A stretch of 64,000 nucleotides of DNA from Malachius bipustulatus (GCA_910589415.1 OU342639.1:18484268-18548267), one strand, 5' to 3'. Counted from the stretch's first letter, positions 22,398 through 34,155 are shown. The notes: generated from the sequence alone by a model not told the origin. A program made the numbers and translations.

Positions 22398-24633
22398 AAA
22401 CACCCGTTGGGGCTCACGACTTACAACCACTAAAGGCAGAGAACTTGCCAAGACGATCAGTGAAAGAAACTTCTCATATTTATCTACTGGTACTCCAACC
22501 TACTGGCCAACGGATCCAGACAAAATACCAGACTTACTAGATTTTTTTGTAACAAATGGTATCTCAAGTCTCTATACAGATATTGAGCCGAATTATGACC
22601 TATTTTCTGATCACACCCCAGTAATAGCGACAGTCAGTACCTCCCCTGTGATCATACAAAAAACACCAAGACTACATAACTACAAAACCGATTGGAACCT
22701 GTACAAAAATGTAATTAACGAACACCTAAATCTAAATATAAGCCTCAAAACTCCAGAGGAGATAGAAGAAGCTACCAGTAATTTTATCGCGACACTTCAA
22801 CTGTCAGCCCACAAAGCCACACCTCAGCAACCACAGTCAAGGGCCAAAACTGGAATCAAGCACATTCCACTAGAAATCAAAAGTCTTATAGTCGAAAAAA
22901 GAAGAGCCAGGAAAAAATGGCAAAACAGTCATGCACCAGCAGACAGAAACTTATACAATCGGCTAGGCAACAAGCTCAAGACTAAGATAAGAGAAGCAGA
23001 AAAAAGATCATTCCAAGATTACATTCTAAGCCTCAATCGTTACGACAACTCAATCTGGCGACCTATAAAGTCAAAACAAAAACCAACTCAAGCAAACCCG
23101 CCAATTCGTAAGCTTTCTCCTACTCCTGGACCTTGGGCACGAAGTAATAAGGAAAAGGCTGACCTATTCGCAAAGCATCTTTCTGACACTTTTACCCCTG
23201 ATGATACTCCAACAAACCAGGAAATACTTGATCACATAAGTAATAACACAACATCTGTTGAACCGTTTGAAGTATTTGAATACAAGGAAGTCAAAGCCGA
23301 AATATCTTTCCTAAAAAACAAAAAATCACCAGGCGCCGACCAGGTAACACCAAAAATGTTGAAAGAGCTTCCAGAAAAAGGTATTAAGATGCTGATGTAC
23401 CTGTTCAACGCCATCATGAGAGTTCAGTACTGGCCCAAACAATTAAAAATGGCGGAAGTAATCTTAATACCTAAGCCAGGCAAAAACCCAAATGACGTGT
23501 CCTCATACAGACCCATTAGCCTCATTTCAACCATCTCGAAGACCCTAGAGAAACTTGTGCTCCACAGAATGGATCCCCTAATGGAGAACATACCGGATCA
23601 TCAATTTGGATTCCGTCAGCACCACTCAACTATCCAACAGTGTCATAGGATCGTTCATATTGTAAACAAATCCTTGGAAGAAAAAAAATACTGCACATCT
23701 GTATTCCTAGATATAAGGCAAGCATTTGATAAAGTGTGGCACGATGGTCTCCTCTATAAGATCAAGATAGGGTTCCCATCATTTTTCGCACTTTTCAAGT
23801 CCTACCTAAGCGATCGTTATTTTAGAACCAAAGTCAATGGAGAAACTTCTGACATTTTTCCAATAAAGTCGGGTGTTCCGCAAGGAAGCGTGCTTGGTCC
23901 CATGCTATACTTGCTGTATACTTCAGATATACCAACTGCACCAAATACCACAATCGGTACTTTTGCCGATGACACAGTGATCCTTGCAAGTCATGAAAAC
24001 CCAATAGCATCTTACAACCTTCAAAACCATCTAGATATGGTACAGGAATGGTGTGACACATGGAAAACTAAAATTAATGAATCAAAGTCAGCTCACATTA
24101 CATTCACGCTAAAAAAAGGACAATGCCCTCCTGTCTACATCAACAATATTGTTATACCAGAAACACGTACAGTACGCTATCTAGGACTACATTTGGATAC
24201 AAAACTAAGCTGGAAAGAACACATAGTGAAGAAGAAGAAGCAAATCGAACTACGTTTAAAAGACTTATACTGGCTTCTCGGAAGAACCTCGAAACTATCA
24301 CTTGAAAATAAAATCCTGGTATACAAAACAGTCATTAAACCTATTTGGACATATGGTGTCGAATTATGGGGATGTACCAGCAAGTCTAATATCTCTATTC
24401 TACAAAGAACACAATCAAAGATTTTAAGAGCAATAACTAATGCACCTTGGTACGTTTCCAACCAAACTGTCCACGAAGACCTCGGCATACCCTTTGTTAA
24501 GGACGTCATACAAGAACACAGCAGAAAACACCATGACAGACTTGAAGCACATAGCAACCCTCTTATCCAACCACTTTTACAAGAACATATCAACAGAAGA
24601 TTAAAAAGACGCTGGCCAGCCGATCTGCGATAA
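22397..24633 (+). pseudogene. Jockey-type ORF2, end of endonuclease plus reverse transcriptase
   Basis: The frame resumes with RWGSRLTTTKGRELAKTI and LFSDHTPVIATV (SDH motif of the endonuclease). It then runs without a stop through the whole reverse transcriptase to the TAA at 24631-24633: KNKKSPGADQVTPKML, SSYRPISLISTISKTLEKL, HQFGFRQHHST, LDIRQAFDKVWHDGLL, SGVPQGSVLGPMLY and the catalytic FADDTVI. The C-terminus is ALRAITNAPWYVSN-like (KILRAITNAPWYVSNQTVH), typical of jockey. The open frame suggests little decay since insertion of the upstream repeat block. Confidence 0.9.
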
Positions 24634-25431
24634 GATGTAGGAGATTACTTCACTGGAAGAATTCTCATCATGTCACAAGCGAACCTTAAGTATAAAGTCC
24701 CCTGTTATCACATTAGCTTATAGGATTCACTATGTAATTCTGATTGCTGATTAATAATAAAAAAAAATAAAAAAAAATCCGCTTTGAAAAAAGTAAAATT
24801 TGGTTGACGACCAATGAAACTTTTTTATGTTATGTTTTTTATTTTATGATTGCTTTATGCAAAATAGTAATAATTCTGATATTTATATCATCTGATATTC
24901 AGAAAGAGAGACAAATCCACAAATCAATGTCAACAAATAAATATAACAATAAAAATTACTTACAGCAAAAAACAATGAACTTGATTGATAACATTTGCCT
25001 TCAACCTCTCAAAAATAGATTTGTGGGGTTGTCTCCTCTCTGGATAACGATTGAAGTATGTTTCGGATGCAATTTCAGAATTGCTGTTACTTTGAATAAA
25101 GCATTCTAACAGATCATACTTTTCGTAGTTTTTATAAACCAAATTTGCCATTTTGCAAGCGAAACGAGCACTTTCTAACTCAAAAACTGCGTAAACTGGC
25201 TTTGACAGGCGTTGTCGCACAATTTTCTAAATGACATATTCACGCCTACTAGGTAAATAGTTGAAACAAATTTCCAAGGTACCATGATAAATTCAATTCA
25301 TTTTGAAAAATGTAACTTTTCATAAATTTTTAACACACATGTTATATATCGTTGCAAAGAGAAAAAAAAAAATCTATTTAATTAGTTCATGGCCCACTAT
25401 GACTTCCATTTAAAAAAATAAAACTTTATGT

Positions 25432-25878
25432 TATAACCGAAAAATGAAAAAAGATATTCAAAATCTGTTGAGGCCATTCCATTCTACTATAAAAAGTGCC
25501 TAAAGGATGTGCAAATATCTTTTCTCTAACTTGAAAACCAAGAAAGATATCGACATTTGTCGATATCGTGAAAAATCGTACTTTTCATTATAGCTCGAAA
25601 ACAAAAGAAGATAGCGAGTTCCGGTTTTCACCATTGAGTTCCTCTCAAAAAAAGCGATTGAGAATGTGCCATTCATTTTTCCATAGCCTTATAGTTACCG
25701 AGATCTCCTATAGAAACATCCAAATTTGCCCACCCTGTACATAGCCCAGCCTCTAACGTAACACAATAAAAATAACTCAAATGTCACTCGAGTAATCTCT
25801 AATGTAAACGTTACTGTGAATTGCGATTTTTCACGACACTAGGAGAATTTTAATTTTGTATTTCTGTTTCTAGAATTA
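25432..25878. other. Intron, possible small repeat
   Basis: Non-coding. The words GATATCGACATTTGTCGATATC (split palindrome near 25549) and a CCACCCTGTACATA end near 25730 look like parts of another insect repeat, without clear boundaries. Confidence 0.3.
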
Positions 25879-25880
25879 TA

Positions 25881-26689
25881 CAGTGTGTCGCATTTAAGAT
25901 GAAGACACCCCTGTATTTTCGCTATTTGAAGGAGTAGAGGTTCAAAATTTTGTACAGTCATGCAGACCGATGAGCCACACTTTTTACGATATCAAAGTGA
26001 AATTATTATATATGAAACTACTACGTCTTTGCAAAGAGAACTAATTGTCGATATTTTGCTTCGCGTTAGAGGTATTGAAAAAAGTGACTCGAAAAAGTGG
26101 TTCTAAATTGTTTTCTTACCTCGGATACTGAGTTTAATGGCAAAATTAGCATTTTCAATTTTCCATTATTTTGGTCTCACAAGAAATTTTTGAAAATTTT
26201 ATTTTCTAATTTTGCTAGTTAGTGTCATGGAAAGTAATAATTGAACAGTAGTGTTGAATTATATATAAAGTAATAATTCAACACTACTGTTCAATTATTA
26301 CTTTCCATTGCACTGTAATTACCAAATTAGAAAATAAAATTTTCAAAAATTTCTTATCAGACCAAAATAATGGAAAATTCGAAATGTTAACGAAAATTAT
26401 TTAATTCGAAAATTTTGCCATTAAACTCGGTATCCGAGGTTAGAAAACAATTTAGAACAACTTTTTCGAGTCACTTTTTTCAATATCTCTAACGCGAATC
26501 AAAATATCGACAAATGGCTCTCTTTGCAAAGACGTAGTAGGCGGGGTTTAAATCTCAAATTTCAGTTTGATATCGTCAAAAGTGTGTAAAAAAAAATCAT
26601 CGGTCTGCATGACTGTACAAAATTTCGAACCTCGACTCCGTCAAATAGCGAAAATATAGGGGTGTCTTCATCTTAAATGCGACACACTG
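25881..26689. mobile_element. TA-flanked palindromic element F4
   Basis: This 809-bp element has ends CAGTGTGTCGCATTTAAGAT and the reverse complement, and TA at 25879-25880 and 26690-26691. The two arms (25881 to about 26275 and about 26290-26689) pair almost throughout; the turn is AATTATATATAAAGTAATAATT. It has no coding capacity and resembles a mariner-type non-autonomous element. Confidence 0.9.
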
Positions 26690-27575
26690 TATAATATATA
26701 ATGATAATTAGAAATGTTAAATGATTAGGGAAAGATCTCTAGTTAGGGTTACGTAAGAGGGTGTGAGTAATCCAGACGCAAGTGTTTCCTGGGGAAACCC
26801 GGAGAGGAAACAGAGCAATAAGACAAAGCGTGTCAGAGCAAAGGTGTTGGTTGGGGTTACCGGTCTACCGGCACTCCGGGATACACTCGGCTAATATATC
26901 ACACGTTCTGAGTTATAAGTGGCGGCATATATTTAAATAATTAACTTAGTTTAACAGTTAGGCAAGGAGGCAGGAGTCTAGAGTTAGCGGCAAGACATAG
27001 CGAGTAGTTGGCAAGTTAGAAATAAAGTTAGCGCTACTTGCAGGTAACGCATAAAGCAGGTACATGGACTGTATCACATGCAAACATGAAGAGGTCTGCT
27101 TAGAGAAATTGGCTGAGACTGGCCTAAGATTTCTATTCGAAATGTAATTATTGTTTCAGTCACAGGGGAGTCTGCACAAAATTACATTTAACCGGGAATA
27201 TTCTATGAATACTATATCGGGAACGTGCTGCTGGATGGACTAATACACATATTCTGGCATCGACATTCATACTATCTACTATCTATCCATGTACTCATGT
27301 GTACTACAAGCTCGATTTAACTCTAACGCATATTGAATTATTAATATTGTGACAGATTTCCCTTTAAATTATCTCACGGTATTGAGCGTTAAACCCTCAC
27401 CGCGGTTAGTACATTATTAAGCAAACATACATAATCTCTCACAAGGTTGATTTCCTGTCTGAAACTTTCTTAATTTTCCTCTCTTGTCTCGATGAATTAT
27501 CAAAAATTCCTCGCGTTAATTCACTCAATCCTCTAAAATAAGTACAAATATTAGTTGTTTATTTAATTATTCCAG
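26690..27575. other. End of the 21.8-kb intron
   Basis: Non-coding. The final part is pyrimidine-rich and ends ATTATTCCAG, the acceptor of the next exon. I see no recognised repeat in this stretch. Confidence 0.45.
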
Positions 27576-27746
27576 GTGAAATGGTGGTTCAGAACATGAA
27601 GTACAGCGTAAAAGAGACAGACTTGTCGTTATTCGAAGTCCGACTGACCTTGATAGTGAGAAAGCTGTCGAAAGCAGATCTGGGAACGTATCGCTGCATG
27701 GCCAAGAATATCCTAGGAGACGCTGATAGCAATATCCGGGTCTATG
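27576..27746 (+). CDS. DIP/lachesin-like Ig protein, exon for second half of Ig3
   Basis: The acceptor TTATTCCAG|GTG joins in phase 1 to the exon ending at 5753, 21.8 kb upstream. It encodes EMVVQNMKYSVKETDLSLFE, then EVRLTLIVRKLSKADLGTYR with the F-strand cysteine in YRCMAKNILGDADSNIRVY. The ETGEM and C-x-A-K-N-x-L-G-x-x-D-S words are hallmarks of DIP/lachesin Ig3, which ties this exon to the four upstream ones despite the distance. The donor TAT-G|GTAAGT is phase 1 and opens an 18.9-kb intron. The longer open frame to 27802 is intron read-through. Confidence 0.92.
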
Positions 27747-28330
27747 GTAAGTTTTACATACATCTTAGGTATTGCTACTCTCGAGTTACTCCGTTTTTCT
27801 GATCTAAGTACCTTTCCTTATTTCACTGAAAGTTTAAATATGAACAGTTGTGAAATATTCATTACAAACTTAACTATAAACACTATTATTATTATATTTT
27901 CTCAGACAATCTGTAAAAGTGATAATAACATTAATATTTAAGATATGAAAGTTGGTGGCTGCTTCCGGTATAACCGGATATATCTATTTCTTTCTAAATT
28001 CTAATTTCTTTCTAATTTCTAAATTTTCTATTTTCTATTCCAATCATTTTTCAATTGATGAAAAGCCCTAAGGTTCTCGCGTGCTTCACCCTGTATACAT
28101 AAATTAGTTTTGTGCAAATTATTTTGAATTTATTCAAAATTAAGTAGTATGTGAAATAACTAAATTATGCCGGTTCCACCGGCAATAAGGCAATAAGCCA
28201 TCGGCTATTAACTACTAAATAATTACATCTAAGTTTCTCTCTGTCGAACTAACAAAATTTACTTGCTCGTGGAATATTATACATTTTTACAAATTAATAA
28301 CTCTAAATTATTAATATCAATTTAATATTA
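27747..28330. other. Start of the 18.9-kb intron
   Basis: AT-rich and non-coding; CACCCTGTATAC near 28087 may mark an old mariner-type repeat end. I see nothing else. Confidence 0.4.
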
Positions 28331-29076
28331 GCTTCGTTCGCGGATACAATCCAGAACCGGTTCGGAATCAGTTTAGAACTATTCCGGATTGTCGTAGAGC
28401 GCATGCCTAAGTGCGAACTGGTTCAGGATTTTATTCACCGCGAACGAAGCAGGGACCGGATGAGAACTCCGAACTGTCATATGACGAATGATTCCGTCTA
28501 ACCCGCAGAGTAAGGACTGAGGCACTAAAAGTTCTTATTTTATGATCAACAATTAATTCAAAATTTAACCTATATAAAGAATAAACGCTTTGGGCCTTTG
28601 TCACAGTATAGTTTATCTGTGTATTATGAAAAGATCTTTTGTGTAGCAGTACCTAACCACACAAACCTTTGCGATTGTTTTGTTTTACTGGTATCGGATA
28701 CGGTAAATGATTTTTATAATGTTATTTATTTTTATTGTATTATACGTCAATAAATAATTATATTGGAATAAAAAAGTGCGAATCTGAAAGAGGTAAATAC
28801 TTTGAATAATATCTACTTATTTTATTATACAAATCATCGACATCAGAGCAGAATTACGCATGAGCAGCGGAACCGAACTACCAGTTCCTGCAAAATCCCA
28901 GAACTGCTAGAATCGGTTCTGAACCGATAATGAACCGGTTCGATGAGTACCGCGAACGCAGAACTGTTAGTACTGGTTACTAAAAATTCAGAATTTATGC
29001 ACCGCGAACGCCGTTTTTCTCACTGCGCATACGCAAGAGTTCTGAACCGGTTCAGGACTGTATCCGCGAACGAAGC
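28331..29076. mobile_element. Terminal-inverted-repeat element with GCTTCGTTCGCGG ends
   Basis: Starts GCTTCGTTCGCGGATACA and ends with the reverse complement, with inner ACCGGTTC blocks on both sides. The flanking pentamer TATTA repeats on both sides (28326-28330 and 29077-29081). A third inverted end, CCGCGAACGAAGC, lies internally at 28438-28450, so the first 120 bp form a miniature palindrome inside the larger one. It is non-coding. It differs from the CAGTG/TA elements of the window; I cannot assign a superfamily. Confidence 0.7.
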
Positions 29077-29095
29077 TATTAACAAATAACATAAT

Positions 29096-29579
29096 AACAA
29101 AAACCTCTCCTTGCGCATCAATCGCATAAATAGTGCATTTTTATGCGACTCAATAATGAGTGTTATCACTGTTTTTTAAATTGGCTTTCTGATAGTTTCC
29201 ATAGTCAGGTGATATTAGCATATAGACAGTGGTTTACTGTGAAAATTTCATTTCATTACTTTTGAAACCCGTAAAATGGATTTTTTAATTTAACAAAACA
29301 AAACAAATGGACAAAATTTAAAATTTTTGTCCCTTTTCCTATCCCCGCCACTGGCTAACTTTGCTTAAAAATACTATTCTTTACACTACCCTTAATAAAT
29401 TCGACAAAAGTTACAGGGGAGTGTTGAAAACCGAAAATTTGAAATTTTAGAGAAATAAACATCATGTTAGAAAATCGAATATCTCCGCTATTTTTCCTAT
29501 TTGCTTCTTGAAATTTTTTAAGATTAAAGGCTATTAATATAGCTGTCTACTGTAAAAATTTCAGTACAATTTCTTCAAT
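29096..29579. repeat. RepA non-coding repeat, copy 3, left part
   Basis: Carries the same blocks as 20311 onward (CTTGCGCATCAATCGC, CATAGTCAGGTGATATT, CCCGCCACTGGCTAACTTT, AGAGAAATAAACATCATG, ACTGTAAAAATTTCAGT). It breaks off at 29579, where two LTR retrotransposons are inserted, and resumes at 44041. Confidence 0.8.
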
Positions 29580-29584
29580 ATGGT

Positions 29585-29837
29585 TGTGGTACTCTAGCTT
29601 GGTAGGGGGTCAATTCACAAAACGTGGAACTAACAATAAATCTATTTATTTCACAATAATTATGTTTAACACAATAGTTCCAATGTAATAATTAATAATC
29701 AATAATAATAATTGTATTTATTGCGTCTTCTCTGAATACGCACGGCTGACTGTCGAGATATCATTTTCTTATCACGATGCCAACACCGGTCGATCATCCG
29801 ATATCGCCCGGACCTTGCTGATTCACAGGTTCCCACA
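29585..29837 (-). repeat. Element 1, 3' LTR
   Basis: 253 bp, TG...CA on either strand. A purine-rich tract (AAAAAAGGAGGGA on the minus strand, 29838-29850) sits directly before it, as required for plus-strand priming. The end of the pol frame (MWEPVNQQGPGDIG) is encoded inside this LTR. It differs from the 5' LTR at four positions. Confidence 0.93.
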
Positions 29838-31174
29838 TCCCTCCTTTTTTCACGAGCTTCAGGGGTTGTACTTGGGGAGTTGCGGTTGAGCCTTCTTCAT
29901 CTTCATGTCTATATTCTTCCTCTGATGGTAGTTGTAGCGGTGAAGGATTCGGAGGAAGTGTTTGTGGATCTGGAGGAACAGTAAGGGATGCGGTGACTGA
30001 TGAAGCTGTAGTATCCATCGGTAATTTCTTTACGTGAGCAATGTTACGTTTAATGGTTTTCCCATTCCCATGGAGTGTCACTTCATTTCCGTTTCTGTAT
30101 AATACATCAAATACTGTAGGATCAAAATTTGGTGTTAGCTTATTTGGATATACGATGTTCTTCACCAGGACTTTATCTCCAGATTCAATTTCCCTGGAAG
30201 TAGCTCCTCTTCTACTGTCTTCCTTCCTTTTTCCCTTTTCTTTTGTTGTTAAATCTGTATCATACACCTCTTCGTCCCATGTCTCCACTACTATATCTTC
30301 GATACCGGGTATTTTGTCACGAATTCTCCGATTCATGAGCAACTCTGAAGGAGATTTTCCGGTTGTTCCATGTGGTGTTACGTTGTACATCATTAGGTAT
30401 GTCAATATTTCCTTCTTGTAATCTTTTTCGCTCTTCTGATAAGCTATTTGGAGCCGTTTTTTCAAGGATTTGTTTGTGTTTTCCACTTCTCCATTGGCTT
30501 GCGGCCAGTATGGAGGAGAATTTACAAGGTCAATTCCGTTTGTTGAGCAAGAGTTTTGAATTCCTCGCTATTGAAGTTGGTGGCATTGTCTACCTTCATG
30601 ATTTGTGGGAGTCCCAGCCGACAGAAAATTTCTTCCAAAGCTCTAATTACCATTGCGGAACTGGTACTTTTTGTGAAAACAGTCTTGGTTTGGTTCGCCT
30701 GACATATAGTCTAGTGCTACGTATTTCCATGGCCCAGATGGTAGCTTCTTCCTAACCATTGGTGAGGGTTTGTTGGGTTGCGAGATTAAGATACACTCCT
30801 TACAGCTTTTCACATGTTTCTCGGCTTCCTTATCTATTTGCGGCCACCATACCTTGGAACGTAAGCGACGCTTCATAACGCTTCATAACCGTCTCTCCCG
30901 GATGGCCGTCATGCGCCAGTTGTAGTGTCTGACATCGAAGATTGGTGGGAATTAGTATCTTATTTCCCCTCAGAAGCAAAGGACCTATGTAGGTTAATTC
31001 AAACCGGAACGGGTAGAATGGACTTTTGTCGTTGAATCTGAAAGCTTGTAACCTCAATAACCATCGCTCTATCCTCGCAGGAGGCTTTGACGTGAGCGTA
31101 AATATAGCCTCTAGAGGCTTATGAGATAGAAGCTTTACTTGCAAATGAGATGACATGTGGTTGGTTCGTTTCAT
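29794..31174 (-). pseudogene. Element 1 pol, RNase H remnant and integrase, broken
   Basis: On the minus strand 31174 to 30830 encodes the end of RNase H (SHKPLEAIF, RIERWLLRLQAFRF) and the start of integrase (AHDGHPGETVMKR). Then 30876-30643 has WWPQIDKEAEKHVKSC with the zinc-binding CKEC and the first core aspartate region (YVALDYMSG). Next come KVDNATNF with the second aspartate and ANGEVENTN with the glutamate. The frame from 30486 encodes the C-terminal domain. A deletion removes the segment between the first aspartate and the helix before the second, and frames change at about 30860, 30650 and 30520. No active integrase can be made. Confidence 0.85.
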
Positions 31175-32471
31175 CGTATTGTAGGAGGACAGCTCCTAAA
31201 GCTATTGGACTAGCATCGGCAATCAATTGTGTGTGTCTCTGCAGGTCAAAATATGATAATGTCGGTAATTTTTCCAATGCTGATTTTAGTTTTTCAAAGT
31301 TTTCCTGCTCACGTCCTCCCCATATAAATTTTGATTCTTTCAAGGTTAATCTGAGAGGTTCGGTTAAATTTCCTAGATTAGAAATGAATTTACCCAAATA
31401 GGTCACCAGTCCCAGGAAGCTCCTGACTTCCTCTTTGTTTTCCGGTGCTCTAAAATCCCTGATGACTTGAATCTTGTTTGGATCAGGTAGTATACCTGAT
31501 GACGTCAGTACGTGTACCAAGAAGTCCAACTGACATACCTTGAAATAACATTTCTTGTCATTTAGAAGCACGTTGTGAGTTTTCAATACCTCCAATACTT
31601 TATTTAAAAAGTTATCGTGTTGTTCCTCGGTTTGACCAAATACAATAATATCATCAATGTAATTTAAGCAGTTTGTACAGGGAGCAAGAATACTTTGAAA
31701 TATTCGCTGGAAAATCTCTGGGGCTGAATTTATACCAAACATTAGGCGTTTATAACGGAATAATCCTTTAGGCGTTATGAAGGTGGTTATAGATCGACTT
31801 TCTTTCTCTAGCTCAAGTTGATGGTACGCGCTGGCCATGTCTAAACGTGAGAAGTACCGTGCTCCTTTCAGTTTGGTCATAAAATTATCAAACGTCGGCA
31901 ATGGAAACTTTTCCCGTAAAATAGCCTCGTTAGCTCGCCTCATGTCGATACAGATCCTTATGTCATTGTCTGGTTTGAACACATTTACCATTGGCGAAAT
32001 CCATGAACTGGGTTCCGTTACTCGTTCAATGATATCTCGGGCGAGTGCTTCGTCCAAATTTTGTTCCACCTTGGACTCCACAGCAATTGGAATTCTTCTC
32101 ATTGGTTGTTGTACGGGTTTTATTTTGGTGTCAATAGACAGTCTCACTTTGATGTTGGGAAATTTTGGGAAAGGTGTGATGTCTTCGACTTGATTTACTC
32201 CAATCCCTAGTCCTAACATGAGTATTCCCATCCGTACTGATGTTTGTTTCCCCAAAAGGGATGTCGTTCCATTCTCTACTACCATGAAAGATTCGATGTA
32301 TTCTCTGTCATTTCCTATGCAGATTGGTGCACTGAATTTGAATGTAATACTGAGGGGAGTGTTAGAAGCATAGGATTTGATTGTGCTTATAACACCTTGT
32401 TGAATATCAAGCATGGTTGCGTTGTTTTTTTCATTAGTATGTCCCAATCTCGACCATTGATTATATTGCAT
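31119..32471 (-). pseudogene. Element 1 pol, protease end, reverse transcriptase and start of RNase H
   Basis: This 450-codon open frame carries RT motifs PSSWISPMVNVFKPD, LPTFDNFMTKLKGARYF, RLDMASAYHQLEL, FGINSAPEIFQRI and the catalytic LNYIDDIIVFG, then the tether PENKEEVRSFLGLVTYLGKF and the first RNase H strand LIADASPIALGAVL. It breaks off at SFASK, where about 60 residues of RNase H are deleted (near 31135). It enters from the gag-protease frame by a shift in an A-run near 32433, probably a mutation. The RT domain itself looks intact. Confidence 0.88.
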
Positions 32472-33491
32472 GCCACTCCTGAATCTATCAACATGTCAAT
32501 AAGAATCCCTCCAACAGAGACCGCTACCGTGTCATCTCTTCTGTTTTGATTTAGTTCAGATGGGTTGACGATTTCAAAGCATTCGTAATTACCCATAATG
32601 TTAGAAGACGTTGCAGTCTCTTCACTAGTTCCTTCTAAGTAGTTTACTCTTCTTGTTTTGGTGCAGTCGACCCGTCTACGATTAGATGAATCTTGTGGAA
32701 TGGAACGGCTATTCTTCCCTGTCCTGCATTTCCTAGAAAAATGTCCCTTGCGGCCACATTTGTGACATTGTATATCACTTGCTGGACATCTCTTGACTTC
32801 CCAAGGGTTATGATCACCTCCACAGCGCGAACAGTCCAACATCTTCTTTGTTTCCCCATACATTCGCTTTCTAGATTGTTCGACCCTATTGACTTGAAAC
32901 TGAGGAACTTCTGGATGCTTCTTCTCCTGCATAACTAAGCTCTGATTCCTGGTTTGTTCATATATCTGGCACTGGTCAATGACTTCATTTAAGGGTAACT
33001 CTTTTTCTAATAATTTTCTCTTTAGTTCAACAGGAGCTCACATATCTATCAGCTTATCTTTAATATTAATCTTCCGAGCATCTTCTTCGCTATTTCCAAA
33101 TGAACATTTATTTGCTTGAGCTCGGCATCGAATCAAAAATTTATTCAGGCTCTCTCCATCTTCAGGTTTCATACTTCGGAAAACATGTCTTTCAAAGCAG
33201 GAATTTTGTTCGGGGGAAAAATGTTTATCAAGGGTATCAACTAGGATTTTGAAGACATCGTTATTTACCTCGGGGTCATAGTCGACAATCGCTCCGGGTA
33301 ACCCAAAGGCAACCTCCTGTAGTTGGGGTCCGCCGAGGTGCAGTAACTTGTTCTTCTTTTTTTTCCACATTCGTGATATCTTCAGCATCAAGATAGAGCT
33401 TCACTGAACGTACCCATTTCCTCCATTCGATGGCTAGAAGTGCCCTGTCGATGGAATCACAGGCAAAATGGTTGATTGAAGATTGATCCAT
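32387..33491 (-). pseudogene. Element 1 gag and protease, broken
   Basis: The start ATG is at 33491 (MDQSSINHFACDSIDRALLA). A shift in the A-run near 33355-33370 is followed by the capsid region (FSPEQNSCFERHVFRSM, GESLNKFLIRCRAQANKC). A TGA at 33038-33040 interrupts the frame where the neighbouring sequence reads on as coding. From 32932 the frame carries two zinc knuckles (CSRCGGDHNPWEVKRC and CHKCGRKGHFSRKC) and the aspartic protease motif MLIDSGVACNII. One frameshift and one stop therefore inactivate gag. Confidence 0.87.
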
Positions 33492-33587
33492 TTTAGGTTA
33501 TATTTTTACCATTATTCCGGTAGAATTTAATCCACCCAGACACGTTTTTTTTTTAACAGAATTTAATCCGTTCCTGTAGTAGAATTC

Positions 33588-33775
33588 AATCCACTCGACA
33601 ATTTGGCGAAATTCAATTCACCCATTAGCAGAATTTAATCCGCTCCAAATTTTGGCGAAATTCAATTCACCCATTAGCAGAATTTAATCCGCTCCAAATT
33701 TTGGCGAAATTCAATTCACCCATTGGCAGAATTTAATCCGCTCCAAATTTTGGCGAAATTTAATTCACCCTCTGT
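33588..33775. repeat. 49-bp tandem repeat in the element 1 leader
   Basis: About four copies of a 49-bp unit containing TTTGGCGAAATTCAATTCAC, CCATTAGCAG and AATTTAATCCGCTCC. The period is measured from the CCCATTAGCA starts at 33621, 33670 and 33719. It lies between the primer-binding site and gag. The first, diverged unit extends to about 33540. It is not a CRISPR: the units are contiguous, with no spacers. Confidence 0.9.
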
Positions 33776-34155
33776 ATAACTCCGTTTTGCTATCTAAAAC
33801 CATTTGAAATTAATTGACACTATCCCTTCATTTATTGTTTTCGCAATTTATTTTATTATTATTTTCTCCCTTTTTCCTTACAATACGTATCTCTTTATGT
33901 ATAAGATACCCCTGCATTACAGGCTGTTCAATTCTAATTACATAATTGAAAGAAGAATAATTGAAACCTAAACCATTTCCAAGTAGGTAAAACAAAATTT
34001 AAGAACCCATTTTTTTCCAGACTTTAATAAATAAATATTCAAAAGACGACCCCTATTAATGATGGTTTAGAGTTTACTAGCTTAGCTAAACTTCGCCCTT
34101 AACTATTTTATAATTAATTATAATTTTCATTGGTAATATTAATAAGTATTTTTTT

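Larger units (their letters stand above)
18425..24776 (+). mobile_element. Jockey-type non-LTR retrotransposon, near complete, interrupted
   Basis: The element is flanked by a 14-bp target-site duplication ATCCGCTTTGAAAA (18411-18424 and 24777-24790). It carries ORF1 (gag-like), ORF2 (endonuclease plus reverse transcriptase), a short 3' UTR and an A-rich tail (24751-24776). A 2.1-kb block of non-coding repeats (20311-22396) splits the endonuclease domain, and there is one frameshift near 20060. Without the insert the element is about 4.27 kb, normal for a full-length jockey element. The intact duplication indicates a full-length insertion. It can no longer move on its own. Confidence 0.92.
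17260..25431. mobile_element. Palindromic element F3, host of two nested insertions
   Basis: After removal of the two inserts at 17346-18223 and 18425-24776, the left arm (17260-18424 continuing at 24791) is the inverse of the right arm (about 25080-25431). Matching blocks are ACATAAAGTTGTATTTTTTT, GGGCCATGAACTAA, TCTCTTTGCAACGATATA, GGCGTGAATxGTCATTTAGAA and GCCTGTCAAAGCCAGTT. The outer ends are flanked by TA (17258-17259 and 25432-25433). The reconstructed length is about 0.94 kb. It is non-coding and belongs to the mariner-like palindromic elements common in insects. Confidence 0.8.

Noticed and set aside
22109..22540. ORFs rich in YIYIYI on both strands
   Set aside because: They are translations of the TA microsatellite and the adjoining non-coding repeat.
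24960..25220. 86-codon minus-strand ORF with CKMANLVYKNYEKYDLLECF as a small gene
   Set aside because: It lies wholly in the loop and right arm of palindrome F3, and the mirrored left arm does not keep the frame.
30041..33391. Plus-strand ORFs of 80-130 codons across element 1
   Set aside because: They are antisense shadows of the minus-strand gag/pol frames, which carry the recognisable motifs.
33588..33775. CRISPR-like array
   Set aside because: Units of 49 bp are contiguous without unique spacers, and the locus is the leader of an LTR retrotransposon in an insect genome.
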